Part shown: piece after piece, positions 26,147 to 33,434 of the stretch
Position numbering within the stretch: the first letter of the stretch is position 1
How the letters are laid out: each line of letters starts with the position of its first letter
Assembly (NCBI GenBank): GCA_030748735.1
Contig: JASMLK010000065.1
Coordinates: 1-40,691, forward strand
DNA: 40,691 bases
Source: Myxococcota bacterium
Lineage (GTDB): Bacteria > Myxococcota_A > UBA9160 > UBA4427
Reading direction: 5' to 3'
Notes under the pieces: model-generated
The model's input: only the letters and a program-made list of their open reading frames with translations
What the model was told of the DNA's origin: nothing
The model's database searches: none
Made by a program: the position numbers and the translations under genes

Positions 26147-26980
26147 ATGGCGCACACGACTCCATCGTCCTTCGACACCTCGAGCATGACCCGGGCGGCA
26201 CTCGATGGTCTCGCGTATTCGAGCATCCTGGCGGGGCTGGTGGCGGGGGCGCTGGTGGTTTCGGTCACGCTCGCGCTGGGCCACCCGATCGATGCGGGGC
26301 TCGCCCTTCTGGCTCTGGCGGGGACGGTTGCCGTGTACAACGTCGACCGCCTGCGAGACCGCGAACGAGACCGCGCACTCGCGCCGGCCCGCACCGCTTT
26401 CGTCGAACGACACGCACCCGCATTGCGTGCACTCACGGGGGTCGCGCTCCTCGTTTGCGTGGCCTGCAGCACGCGGCTCGGCGGCCACGGGTTCGGGATC
26501 TGCGCCGCAGTGCTCGGCCTCGGGCTCGCGCACCGTCGCCTGAAGCGCCTTCGTGGGATCAAGACCGCATACCTCGCCTGCAGTTGGCTGCTCGTGACCG
26601 TGGGCCTGCCCGCCTTGGGTCGCGCGCAGTCGCCAGCGGTCGGCGCCGAAGCGCTCTTCTGGGTCGTTGCCATCATTGGATCGGCCGTGACCGCCAACCT
26701 GATGGCGTCGAATCTCGATCGCAGCCGCCTCGCCTCGCCGCCGGACCCTGGAGCCAGACGCCGCAAGCTCGCCATCTCGATCGCCACAGCTGGGCTCGGC
26801 ATGGCGTTTGCGCTCGTGGGTCCCGAAAGCGTTCGACCGCTCGGGGCCGTGGCGGCTGCACAGTTCATCGCCCTCGTTCGCTACCGCGAAGGCGAGGCCT
26901 ACCTCGCGCGCGTGGTCGACGGTTCGCTCTTCGCCGGAGCCGTGACCGCGATCGCACTGCTCATTCACTTGCGCGGTTAG
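26147..26980 (+). CDS. Polytopic membrane protein, UbiA-prenyltransferase-like
   Basis: A 277-residue protein with about seven to nine hydrophobic segments. After the second one it has YNVDRLRDRERDRALAPART, an Asp-rich cytoplasmic loop with DxxxDxxxD spacing resembling the first metal-binding motif of UbiA-type prenyltransferases. A second loop (SNLDRSRLASPPDP) lies near residue 190 where UbiA proteins have their second Asp motif. The match is loose, so I call it UbiA-like only. It is divergent from the NTP-transferase/glycosyltransferase pair with a 101-bp shared promoter region, which suggests a joint lipid-linked pathway (inference). Confidence 0.6.
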   Translation: MAHTTPSSFDTSSMTRAALDGLAYSSILAGLVAGALVVSVTLALGHPIDAGLALLALAGTVAVYNVDRLRDRERDRALAPARTAFVERHAPALRALTGVALLVCVACSTRLGGHGFGICAAVLGLGLAHRRLKRLRGIKTAYLACSWLLVTVGLPALGRAQSPAVGAEALFWVVAIIGSAVTANLMASNLDRSRLASPPDPGARRRKLAISIATAGLGMAFALVGPESVRPLGAVAAAQFIALVRYREGEAYLARVVDGSLFAGAVTAIALLIHLRG

Positions 26981-27180
26981 ACGCGACGCTTCAGGGAAGC
27001 GGTACGAGGATCTCGACGCTCGTGTTCGAGGCGTTGCGCTTCCGCTTCCGCAGCTTCCTGTTCGGCAACGTGCGCCGCTTTGGCGCGCGTGCGTTCGGCC
27101 GCATCGCGTTCCTGTTGCTGGGATCGGGTGACGCCGACATCGCTGAGCGAAGAGCCGACGAGTTGGTCGATCGGGATCAA
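26977..27180 (-). CDS. Small charged helical protein (doubtful)
   Basis: A possible 67-residue protein with a natural-looking N-terminus (IPIDQLVGSSLSDVGV) and then a highly charged Ala/Glu/Arg helix likely to form a coiled coil. It begins at a TTG with no clear ribosome site and its end overlaps the end of the UbiA-like gene by 4 bp. No family recognised. The protein composition favours a real gene, but the start and support are weak. Confidence 0.35.
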   Translation of the reverse strand: MIPIDQLVGSSLSDVGVTRSQQQERDAAERTRAKAAHVAEQEAAEAEAQRLEHERRDPRTASLKRRV

Positions 27181-27582
27181 GTGATTCTACGCAGCTTCGC
27201 AAGCCTTGGGTTTTCGTCCGTTGGTACCGGCGAGACGGATGAGCATAGTCGATGCAAACGGGGCGCAACGCTTCGAGGTTTCGTTCGGTGAACCGGGTGG
27301 GCCCGCAGCGCAACAAAGGGATCGTTGCTGCCAACTTGCCGCGCCGCGAGCGAGCGGAACGGCTTTCCGCTGTTGTCGCGTACTGCGCTATCGCGGTGTT
27401 CTATTCGCGCTCACGGCGGGCCCGCCCCGTTGGGACCCCGAAACAAGAACCACGCTCTCGCGTTCGACTCGTGATGATTGAGTGACGACCGACGCTCTTG
27501 TAGCGTGAACCATCTACCCGGTGGGCCCCTGCTCGAAGCACGCCAAAGCAAAGCGATCACCGGTCGCGCCCCGGTCCCCGCC
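27181..27582. other. Intergenic region upstream of the His-rich membrane protein
   Basis: About 400 bp with nothing recognisable as a gene. It should contain the promoter for the coupled genes 27583-30001. The open frame of the next gene extends back to 27478 but those codons lack any membrane-protein character. Confidence 0.4.
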
Positions 27583-28641
27583 ATGAGCGCAGTTTCGATT
27601 GGCTACATCCACACCCCGCGCGCCGATGGGCTGTGGTTCATCGCGCTTCCCTTCATTGCGATCGCGATCGCCCTTTTCTTCCATTCCGCGTTGCCCTACG
27701 TCGCGCAGATCTCGATCGCGATCTGGATCACCGTTCCCCACCACTACGCGGGTTGGGTTCGCGGCTACGGGCTCGAAGAAGACTGGAATCGTTGGCGCAC
27801 GCGCTTGATCGTCGGGCCACTCGTGCTGATCCCGACCGTGCTCCTGGGGACGGCCTACATCCCCATCACGGTCGCCATCATGTTCATGCTGTGGGACCAC
27901 CAGCACAGCGTGATGCAGCAGTACGGCTTTGCGCGGATCTACGACTTCAAGGCGGGCGCCGGTGCACCGCTCACCGGGCGCTGGGACTTCTGGCTCGGCA
28001 TCGTGCTCTATTCGAACCTGCTCCTCACGGCGCCACTGTGGGCGGAGCTTTGGATCGCCGAGCTCTACCGCTGGGATCTCGCGCTCACCGCTGAAGCGAT
28101 CCGCACGTTGCAGACCGCGAGCTATTCGGTGACCGCTGCGTTCATCATTGCGTACGCGGTGCACGTCGCGCGAGCCACCGCCGCGGGCCATAGCGTGAAC
28201 CCGATGAAGTACGCCTTCTTGTTCGCGAGCTTCGGGCTCTGGTACTTCGTGAGTTGGCGCGATTCGTTCCTCGTCTATCTCGTCGCCCACCGCATCATGC
28301 ACGGCGTCCAGTACATCGCCATGGTCTACTGGTACGTCGAAAAGAAGGAAGAGATGACGGGTGCGACCCCGCGACTGCTCGGGCACATGAGCGCTACGCG
28401 CTATGTCTTCTATGGCCTGCTCTACGCGGTCATCTTTCACTTCGCCACGGGTGGCAGCGTCGACGCCATGAGCTTCGGGCTCATCTCGGCCCTTCAGGAC
28501 GATTCGGCACTCAAGTTCACCGCCGAACAGGCCACCGGCTTCTACGCCGCCACGGCCGTGAGCGCCGCAGGGGTCTGCCACTACTATCTCGACTCGTACA
28601 TCTGGAAGCTGCGAGAGCCGAAGATCCGGGAGGGGCTGTGA
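27583..28641 (+). CDS. His-rich polytopic membrane protein of unknown function
   Basis: A 352-residue protein with about eight or nine membrane segments. It has His clusters at membrane edges: VPHHYAGW, WDHQHSVMQQYGFARIYD, VAHRIMHGVQYIAM and a C-terminal CHYYLDSYIWKLREPKI. Repeated HxxxH- and HH-type pairs inside a membrane bundle are typical of membrane di-metal oxygenases, desaturases or haem proteins, and the Brp/Blh carotenoid oxygenases are a loose comparison; none is a firm match. The ATG at 27583 starts just before the first conserved-looking stretch. Its stop overlaps the next ATG (TGATG), and the third gene is also coupled, so the three work together. Confidence 0.72.
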   Translation: MSAVSIGYIHTPRADGLWFIALPFIAIAIALFFHSALPYVAQISIAIWITVPHHYAGWVRGYGLEEDWNRWRTRLIVGPLVLIPTVLLGTAYIPITVAIMFMLWDHQHSVMQQYGFARIYDFKAGAGAPLTGRWDFWLGIVLYSNLLLTAPLWAELWIAELYRWDLALTAEAIRTLQTASYSVTAAFIIAYAVHVARATAAGHSVNPMKYAFLFASFGLWYFVSWRDSFLVYLVAHRIMHGVQYIAMVYWYVEKKEEMTGATPRLLGHMSATRYVFYGLLYAVIFHFATGGSVDAMSFGLISALQDDSALKFTAEQATGFYAATAVSAAGVCHYYLDSYIWKLREPKIREGL

Positions 28642-29141
28642 TGCGCTTGCTTTCCTGGATCGTGGAACAACGGCTGATCCTCTGTCTCTATATCGCGGGG
28701 GCGGCGCTCGCCTATTCCGAACTGCGACTCCCGACTGACGAAGTCAGCGGCCTCGACGCACCCGGCGCGTACTTCGACGAAGGAACCGGCGTCGCGGAAG
28801 TGAGCGCGAAGATCTATCCCGACCGCGCGCTCACGCTCTACTACCAGGCCTTCCAGAAGTCCTTCTGCACGGGGCCCGCGCGAACCCGGCCCGAAGGCTG
28901 CGAAGCGATCGGCCCGGTCGAGCCCGGCGAAGTGCGCGAACTCATCGAACGCGCCATCGCCAAGGGCAACCGTTCGATCGAAGAGCTGATGTACAACTAC
29001 GCAGTCATCCTCGTAGAGGAGGGTGCACCGCAAGAAGAGATCGACACCGCGGTGCGTAACTGGCGCTTGTCGCACCCCACGATGGATCGCCCCGATCCGC
29101 GAACGCTTGGCCGCACGCGCCAGCAGGGGAAGCCGTCCTGA
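28641..29141 (+). CDS. Single-span membrane protein of unknown function
   Basis: A 166-residue protein with one N-terminal membrane segment (IVEQRLILCLYIAGAALAY) and a soluble domain that probably lies in the periplasm. The soluble part has helices resembling TPR-like units (YPDRALTLYYQAFQKSF, VRELIERAIAKGNRSIEELM, NYAVILVEEGAPQEEIDTAV) and two Cys residues (SFCTGPARTRPEGC) that could form a disulfide. The ATG at 28641 overlaps the previous stop. The TGA overlaps the CTG start of the LLM oxidoreductase. No family recognised. Confidence 0.7.
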   Translation: MRLLSWIVEQRLILCLYIAGAALAYSELRLPTDEVSGLDAPGAYFDEGTGVAEVSAKIYPDRALTLYYQAFQKSFCTGPARTRPEGCEAIGPVEPGEVRELIERAIAKGNRSIEELMYNYAVILVEEGAPQEEIDTAVRNWRLSHPTMDRPDPRTLGRTRQQGKPS

Positions 29142-30001
29142 AGTTCTGGCTCATCGCACCGTGGCTGCCCGCGGAAGAGATGATCGAACTCGCGCGCATG
29201 GCAGAAGAGATCGGCTTCGAGGGCATGATGGGCGCCGATCACGGCTTCGTGCCCGAAACCATGGCCGCCGACTACCTCTATACCGAAGACGGCAAGCCCC
29301 CGATCCACGGCGGCCTGCCCTACCCCGAGACGTGGACGACGCTTACCGCCATGGCGATGGCGACGACCCGCTTGAAGCTTTCGTGCGCGGTCTATGTCTT
29401 GCCACTGCGCAACCCGATCGAAGTCGCGAAGGCCACGGGCACGCTTTCGCGCGTCAGCAACGGCCGCGTGATCCTGGGCGCGGGGGCGGGCTGGATGAAA
29501 GAGGAGTTCGACGTCTATGGCGTCGACTTCAAGACGCGCGGCCGCCGCATGGACGAGTGCATCGAGGTCATTCGCAAGCTTCAGCAGGGCGGCTACGTGG
29601 AACATCGCGGTGAGTTCTTCGACTTTCCGCCACTCGCCATCGGGCCGGCGCCGGATGCCCCGGTGCCGATCTACATCGGCGGCGCGAGCAAGCTCGCACT
29701 GCGACGCGCCGCGCGCATCGGCGACGGTTGGATCGGAGCGGGCAACTCGATCGAAGAAGTCGAGGACATCCTCGATCAGTTGAACACCATGCGCCGCGAA
29801 TACGGGCGCGAGCAGGAACCCTTCGAAGTCGTCTGCCCCGTCATGCAGGTCACCGAGACCGAGCGGTTGAAGGAGTTGGAAGCGAAGGGGCTCACTTCGA
29901 TCTGCTTCGGGTTCGCGGACAACTACGAGCTGCCCATCGAGCAGAAGCACGGTTTTCTCGACTGGTTCGCCCAGAACGTGATGGCGAACTTCGAGGACTG
30001 A
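29138..30001 (+). CDS. LLM-class flavin/F420-dependent oxidoreductase, CTG start
   Basis: A 287-residue TIM-barrel oxidoreductase of the luciferase-like family, using FMN or F420. Landmarks are the first strand KFWLIAPWLPAEEMIELA, GADHGFVPE, YPETWTTLTAMAMATTRLKL, VLPLRNPIEVAKATGTLSRVSNG, LGAGAGWMKEEFDVYGVDF and PIYIGGASKLALRRAARIGDGW. An ATG at 29180 would remove the first barrel strand. In frame, no ATG, GTG or TTG exists before it, while CTG 29138 has AGGGGA at 29125-29130 and overlaps the previous stop as CTGA, so I take CTG as the start. It likely acts on a small substrate made or carried by the membrane proteins upstream (inference). Confidence 0.88.
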   Translation: MKFWLIAPWLPAEEMIELARMAEEIGFEGMMGADHGFVPETMAADYLYTEDGKPPIHGGLPYPETWTTLTAMAMATTRLKLSCAVYVLPLRNPIEVAKATGTLSRVSNGRVILGAGAGWMKEEFDVYGVDFKTRGRRMDECIEVIRKLQQGGYVEHRGEFFDFPPLAIGPAPDAPVPIYIGGASKLALRRAARIGDGWIGAGNSIEEVEDILDQLNTMRREYGREQEPFEVVCPVMQVTETERLKELEAKGLTSICFGFADNYELPIEQKHGFLDWFAQNVMANFED

Positions 30002-30023
30002 CCCGGAAAACGCGCGACTTCAG

Positions 30024-30659
30024 CTACGCGTCACGCTTCGAAAACGCCTGCACCGACAGCCCGACGATCGCGAAGAGCAAAGCGAACACGAAGCGTGGGT
30101 CACCGAGCTGGAACCACGGGTCGAGGGGATAGGCGATCGTCTTTTCCATCGCGGCAATCTTGAACGCGTGGATGTTGGAGTCACCGAGGTCGCGGATCGC
30201 CACAAGTTGCTCCAGCAAGTCGCGGCGACTGCGGTAACGCACGAGCCCACCTTGCGACCAATCGTTTGCGCCCTCGATCCCCCAGATGTCGATCGCGGGG
30301 GCCGCGGCCCAGCCCATCACGACGGGGTGTGCGCCCGACAGGAACGCCTTGCCGAGGAAGGGCCGCGTGTACTTCGCCAGGACTTCGTCGCTCGTTTCGC
30401 CCGGCTCGACCCCGGGCACCTGCTCCGGTGTGTCGTGCAGGTCGATGGCGTTCAACATGACGAAGTCGTCGCCGGTGTCGGTTTCCATGAAGTGCATCCA
30501 CACCTTCACGCGCTCGGGGTCTTCGGCGACCTCTTCGACGACGGCGCCGTAGTAGGCGATTTCTTCGTCGCTGAGTGGCCCGCCGAACGACGTGTACCAA
30601 CCGAAGAAGGCCATGTATAGAAGGCAGAGCACGAGCCAGGTGCGGGCGGGTCGTGACAT
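30024..30659 (-). CDS. Membrane-anchored protein of unknown function
   Basis: A 211-residue protein with hydrophobic segments at both ends: TWLVLCLLYMAFFGWYTSFG at the N-terminus and FVFALLFAIVGLSVQAF at the C-terminus. The soluble middle (about residues 35-190) contains VKVWMHFMETDTGDDFVMLN and PVVMGWAAAPAIDIWGIEGA. The start at 30659 has GGAG 8 nt upstream; starts at 30674 and 30698 are also open. It converges with the LLM oxidoreductase gene, leaving only 22 bp between them. No family recognised. Confidence 0.65.
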   Translation of the reverse strand: MSRPARTWLVLCLLYMAFFGWYTSFGGPLSDEEIAYYGAVVEEVAEDPERVKVWMHFMETDTGDDFVMLNAIDLHDTPEQVPGVEPGETSDEVLAKYTRPFLGKAFLSGAHPVVMGWAAAPAIDIWGIEGANDWSQGGLVRYRSRRDLLEQLVAIRDLGDSNIHAFKIAAMEKTIAYPLDPWFQLGDPRFVFALLFAIVGLSVQAFSKRDA

Positions 30660-30839
30660 CGGGGCGAGCTCCATGAAGTGACATGCAATATGCCACAAGC
30701 TGGAGCGTCAGCCCCGAGTGAATCGGGCGCGGGGGCTGCCGTTCAAGTCACTGGAAAGGCGGTGCTTTTCTTGGAGGTGCCGGGCCGCGCTCGGCTTCGG
30801 GGCTCAGCGCGCGAGCGACGCCCGCAACCAGAGCCACGA

Positions 30840-31140
30840 ATGGGCGAGGCTCGGTTCGATCTCGCAATGACGAGCCTCACGTACCACCACATCGACGAGC
30901 GGCCCGCGTACTTCCGCCGCTTGCAGGCCGATCTGGCCCCGGGTGGCCGCGTCGTACACCTCGACGACCGCCACGACGTACCGCCGCCCTTCCGTTGGTT
31001 GCAGGGGAAGGGTCACTGGACCGTGCCCGACGACATGAAGACCGAGATGCAAGAAGCCGGTTACCGTGTCGAGGCAGAGCACGAGTTCTTGCCGATGCAG
31101 AGCTTCATGGTCTTCACACCGCGAGCGGCGGCGCAGCTGA
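30840..31140 (+). pseudogene. Class I SAM-methyltransferase, C-terminal fragment
   Basis: The frame encodes the second half of a class I methyltransferase: FDLAMTSLTYHHIDERPAYF, LQADLAPGGRVVHLDDRHDV, then DMKTEMQEAGYRVEAEHEFL and MQSFMVFTPR. The N-terminal half with the SAM-binding GxGxG loop is absent; upstream codons are not family-like. No in-frame stop follows at the expected place and the frame runs on into the TetR remnant, so the 3' end is also altered. It reads as a gene stub, perhaps once co-transcribed with the TetR gene. Confidence 0.55.
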
Positions 31141-31612
31141 GTGGCACGCAAGATCCCCGAAGAACGCTTCGCGCAATTGGTCGACGCCGCGATCGAGGTG
31201 TTCATCGCGCGCGGCTATCGCCTCACGCAGATGTCCGACATCGCGAAGGCGTTGGGGGTCGCGAAGGGGACGCTCTATGGATACGTGGAGAGCAGGGACG
31301 CGTTGTTCGCGCTTTGCCTCTACAACGCCGACCGAGCAGAACCGCTCACGCTACCGGCCGAGTTGCCACTCGCGACACCGCCGGCCGGGCAGAGAGGCCC
31401 CGCGTGCGGCGTTGGTGCGGTACCTCGAATCGCGCATTGCAGCGGGGCAGCTTCGGCCCGTGGCCAACGTGCGAATCGCCGCCCGCGTCATCATCGAAAC
31501 CTGCACGACCTGGGCGGTGCACATCAAGTGGGATCGGTCACCCGAAGACTTCGACCCGGCCGTGGCACGCGATGAAGTCGTGGCGTTCCTGGTGAGTGGG
31601 CTTCAGCGCTGA
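31141..31612 (+). pseudogene. TetR-family regulator with frameshift and internal deletion
   Basis: The first 80 codons give an intact TetR DNA-binding domain (FAQLVDAAIEVFIARGYRLT, QMSDIAKALGVAKGTLYGYV). Soon after LPLATP the frame becomes nonsense, while a different frame continues with a TetR C-terminal end (ALVRYLESRIAAGQLRPVAN, then TWAVHIKWD and a final VAFLVSGLQR, stop at 31610-31612). The whole remnant is about 157 codons, so about 40 or more residues of ligand domain are missing besides the frameshift near 31370-31410. A sequencing error cannot explain the missing length. Confidence 0.65.
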
Positions 31613-31694
31613 ACACGAGCCCCGTACGTCGCTTCATCGCGAGCGATTCGCCCAAAAGCTTCTAGCATTGCGGCACTGAATGCAGGAGCAAGGC

Positions 31695-31877
31695 ATGGCG
31701 AGTGAAGGCGGCGATTTCAAGAAGTACGAATGCGTGGTGTGCGGCTACATCTACGATGAAGCGCTCGGGATTCCGAGCCGCGGCATCCCGGCCGGCACGC
31801 GGTGGGATGACCTGCCCGACGACTTCGAATGCCCCGAGTGCGCGTGCAAGAAAGAGTACTTCCAACTGATCGGTTGA
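31695..31877 (+). CDS. Rubredoxin
   Basis: A 60-residue iron protein for single-electron transfer. The four iron-binding cysteines are Cys13 and Cys16 (YECVVCGYIY) and Cys46 and Cys49 (ECPEC), with the typical GIPAGTRWDDLPDDFECP core between. Unusually the residue pair after Cys49 is Ala-Cys51 instead of Gly, giving a fifth Cys beside the site. The ATG at 31695 has AGGAG at 31684-31688; an ATG at 31680 would add five residues. It converges with a P450 gene 30 bp away and may supply electrons to it, as rubredoxins do for some P450s and alkane hydroxylases (inference). Confidence 0.9.
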   Translation: MASEGGDFKKYECVVCGYIYDEALGIPSRGIPAGTRWDDLPDDFECPECACKKEYFQLIG

Positions 31878-31907
31878 TCGGCTGATCGCCGAACAGCCGG
31901 GTCGTGC

Positions 31908-33143
31908 TCAGACGTTCGTTCGCACCATCAGGTTCTTGAACGCGATGCTGGTTTCGTTCGCCAGGCGTTCGGGTTCGCTGTCGAGTTCGGCGTTGGGGAA
32001 GCGGTTCATCAGCTCGCTCACCGTCAGGTACATCTGACGCTTGGCGAGCGCTGCGCCGATGCAGAAGCGCGGGCCGTAACCGAAGCGGATGTCGGGTTCG
32101 AAGGTGCGCGTCACGTCGAACTTCTGGGGTTCGGGGAAGTACTTGGGATCGTGTTCGTAGAGGTGCGGCATCATCAAGATCATCTGGCCGCGCTTTACCT
32201 GCTGACCGCAGACTTCCATGTCGCGCGGCGCGTAGCGCGCGAAGCCCATCTTCGAGATCACGCCCCAGCGGCTCACTTCGCTGAACGCGTTGGCGAAAGC
32301 ATCGTGTGACGCCATCGCGGTGGCGATCTGCTCTTTGTGCTTCAGCAGGGAGTACACCGTCCACTGCTGGAAGGTGAAGGTCGTGTCGCTCCCCGCGCCG
32401 ATCAGCGCGAGGATCAAGGTGAGGATGTCCCACTCGTCGAAGTCTTCGTTTTCTTCTTCGGCTTTGAGCAGGATGCTGAGCACGTCGTCTTGCTGAGGAG
32501 CTGCGCGGCGTTCGGCGAGCATCTCCTTGAAGATGTCGACCGCGATGTTGCATTCCTGGCGGGCGCTTTCGCGTACTTCGTCGCTGAGGGTCGGGTTCCA
32601 GGTGTCGGTGAAGTTGCGGACCACCGGGCGGATGGCATCCCAATACTTTTCCGGCACGCCGATCAGGCGGGTAATCGAAATGAAGGGGATGTGCTGCGCG
32701 ACTTCGCTCTTGTAGTCGAAGACGTCGGGCTTGCCGAGATCGTCGAAGAGTTGCTTGATGTCGGGTTCGATGCGGCGCTGGATTTCGTCGACCACGTTTC
32801 GCGAAAACGCGGGAGCCGCGATCTTGCGGATGAGCAGGTGGTGGTCGTGGTCGGCCAGCAGGCTGTGGCCGATCATGCAGCGTTCGAAGTTGGTCCAGTC
32901 TGCTTCGGGTGGTCGCGGGGGCGCGAATTCCCAGTCGTAGAAGTCGGAGGAGAGGTATTCCTCTTTCCAACACTGCATGATGTCGTCGAGCTGCGTCATG
33001 CACCACGCGCCCCACGGTTCGTAATAGACGAAGCGGCCGCTGTTGTAGAGCGCCTGGCATTGGGGCGCCGGGTTTTCGCAGTACTCCTGCGAAGCGGGGT
33101 CGTAGACGTCCTGCAACACGGGCGTGACTTCTTGCATGCTCAT
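31908..33143 (-). CDS. Cytochrome P450
   Basis: A 411-residue soluble bacterial P450. The oxygen-binding I-helix is GAGSDTT at 249-255, the K-helix ExxR is Glu289-Arg292, and the haem signature FGYGPRFCIGAALAKRQ contains the ligand Cys361. The N-terminus is unusually rich in Trp/Tyr (residues 36-90), which probably shapes the substrate pocket. All catalytic elements are present. It is divergent from a second P450 across a 291-bp promoter region and convergent with rubredoxin. No ferredoxin or reductase gene is in the window. Substrate unknown; steroid or terpenoid hydroxylation is a guess. Confidence 0.94.
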   Translation of the reverse strand: MSMQEVTPVLQDVYDPASQEYCENPAPQCQALYNSGRFVYYEPWGAWCMTQLDDIMQCWKEEYLSSDFYDWEFAPPRPPEADWTNFERCMIGHSLLADHDHHLLIRKIAAPAFSRNVVDEIQRRIEPDIKQLFDDLGKPDVFDYKSEVAQHIPFISITRLIGVPEKYWDAIRPVVRNFTDTWNPTLSDEVRESARQECNIAVDIFKEMLAERRAAPQQDDVLSILLKAEEENEDFDEWDILTLILALIGAGSDTTFTFQQWTVYSLLKHKEQIATAMASHDAFANAFSEVSRWGVISKMGFARYAPRDMEVCGQQVKRGQMILMMPHLYEHDPKYFPEPQKFDVTRTFEPDIRFGYGPRFCIGAALAKRQMYLTVSELMNRFPNAELDSEPERLANETSIAFKNLMVRTNV

Positions 33144-33307
33144 GGCTCCTCTCCGTCTTTTGCGATGGGTCGCAGCTCGCTGCCGGCTCGCGTTTGCGCA
33201 GCGCGGCAGAGCCCCGGGCGGTTGTGCGTGGCCTCACCGCGCTCTCAGCGGTTGAACCCGGTCTTCGACCCTCCAAGCCTACACGAGAGGATAGAAATGC
33301 ACTGGAC

Positions 33308-33319
33308 TGTATCTATACA
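33308..33319. promoter_or_regulatory. Palindrome TGTATCTATACA between divergent P450 genes
   Basis: TGTAT-CT-ATACA is a perfect inverted repeat with a 2-bp centre, lying in a short AT-rich island (about 33290-33345) of an otherwise GC-rich region. It is 165 bp upstream of the minus-strand P450 and 115 bp upstream of the plus-strand P450. Position and shape fit an operator for a TetR- or GntR-type regulator; the decayed TetR gene at 31141-31612 is a conceivable former partner. Confidence 0.45.
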
Positions 33320-33434
33320 CACCGGTAAAAATACGAGATCCCGTTCATCTTCCCGCGGCCGACAGCCGCCCGGAGCCCGGGGAACGACCCCCTTCGCCTG
33401 CAACGCACGTAGATAGAAGAAGGAGTGCCACCCG

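Noticed and set aside
31880-31898. GGCTG-N9-CAGCC hairpin between the convergent rubredoxin and P450 genes
   Set aside because: Only a 5-bp stem with a 9-base loop and no T-run; it could be a weak terminator but is not supportable.
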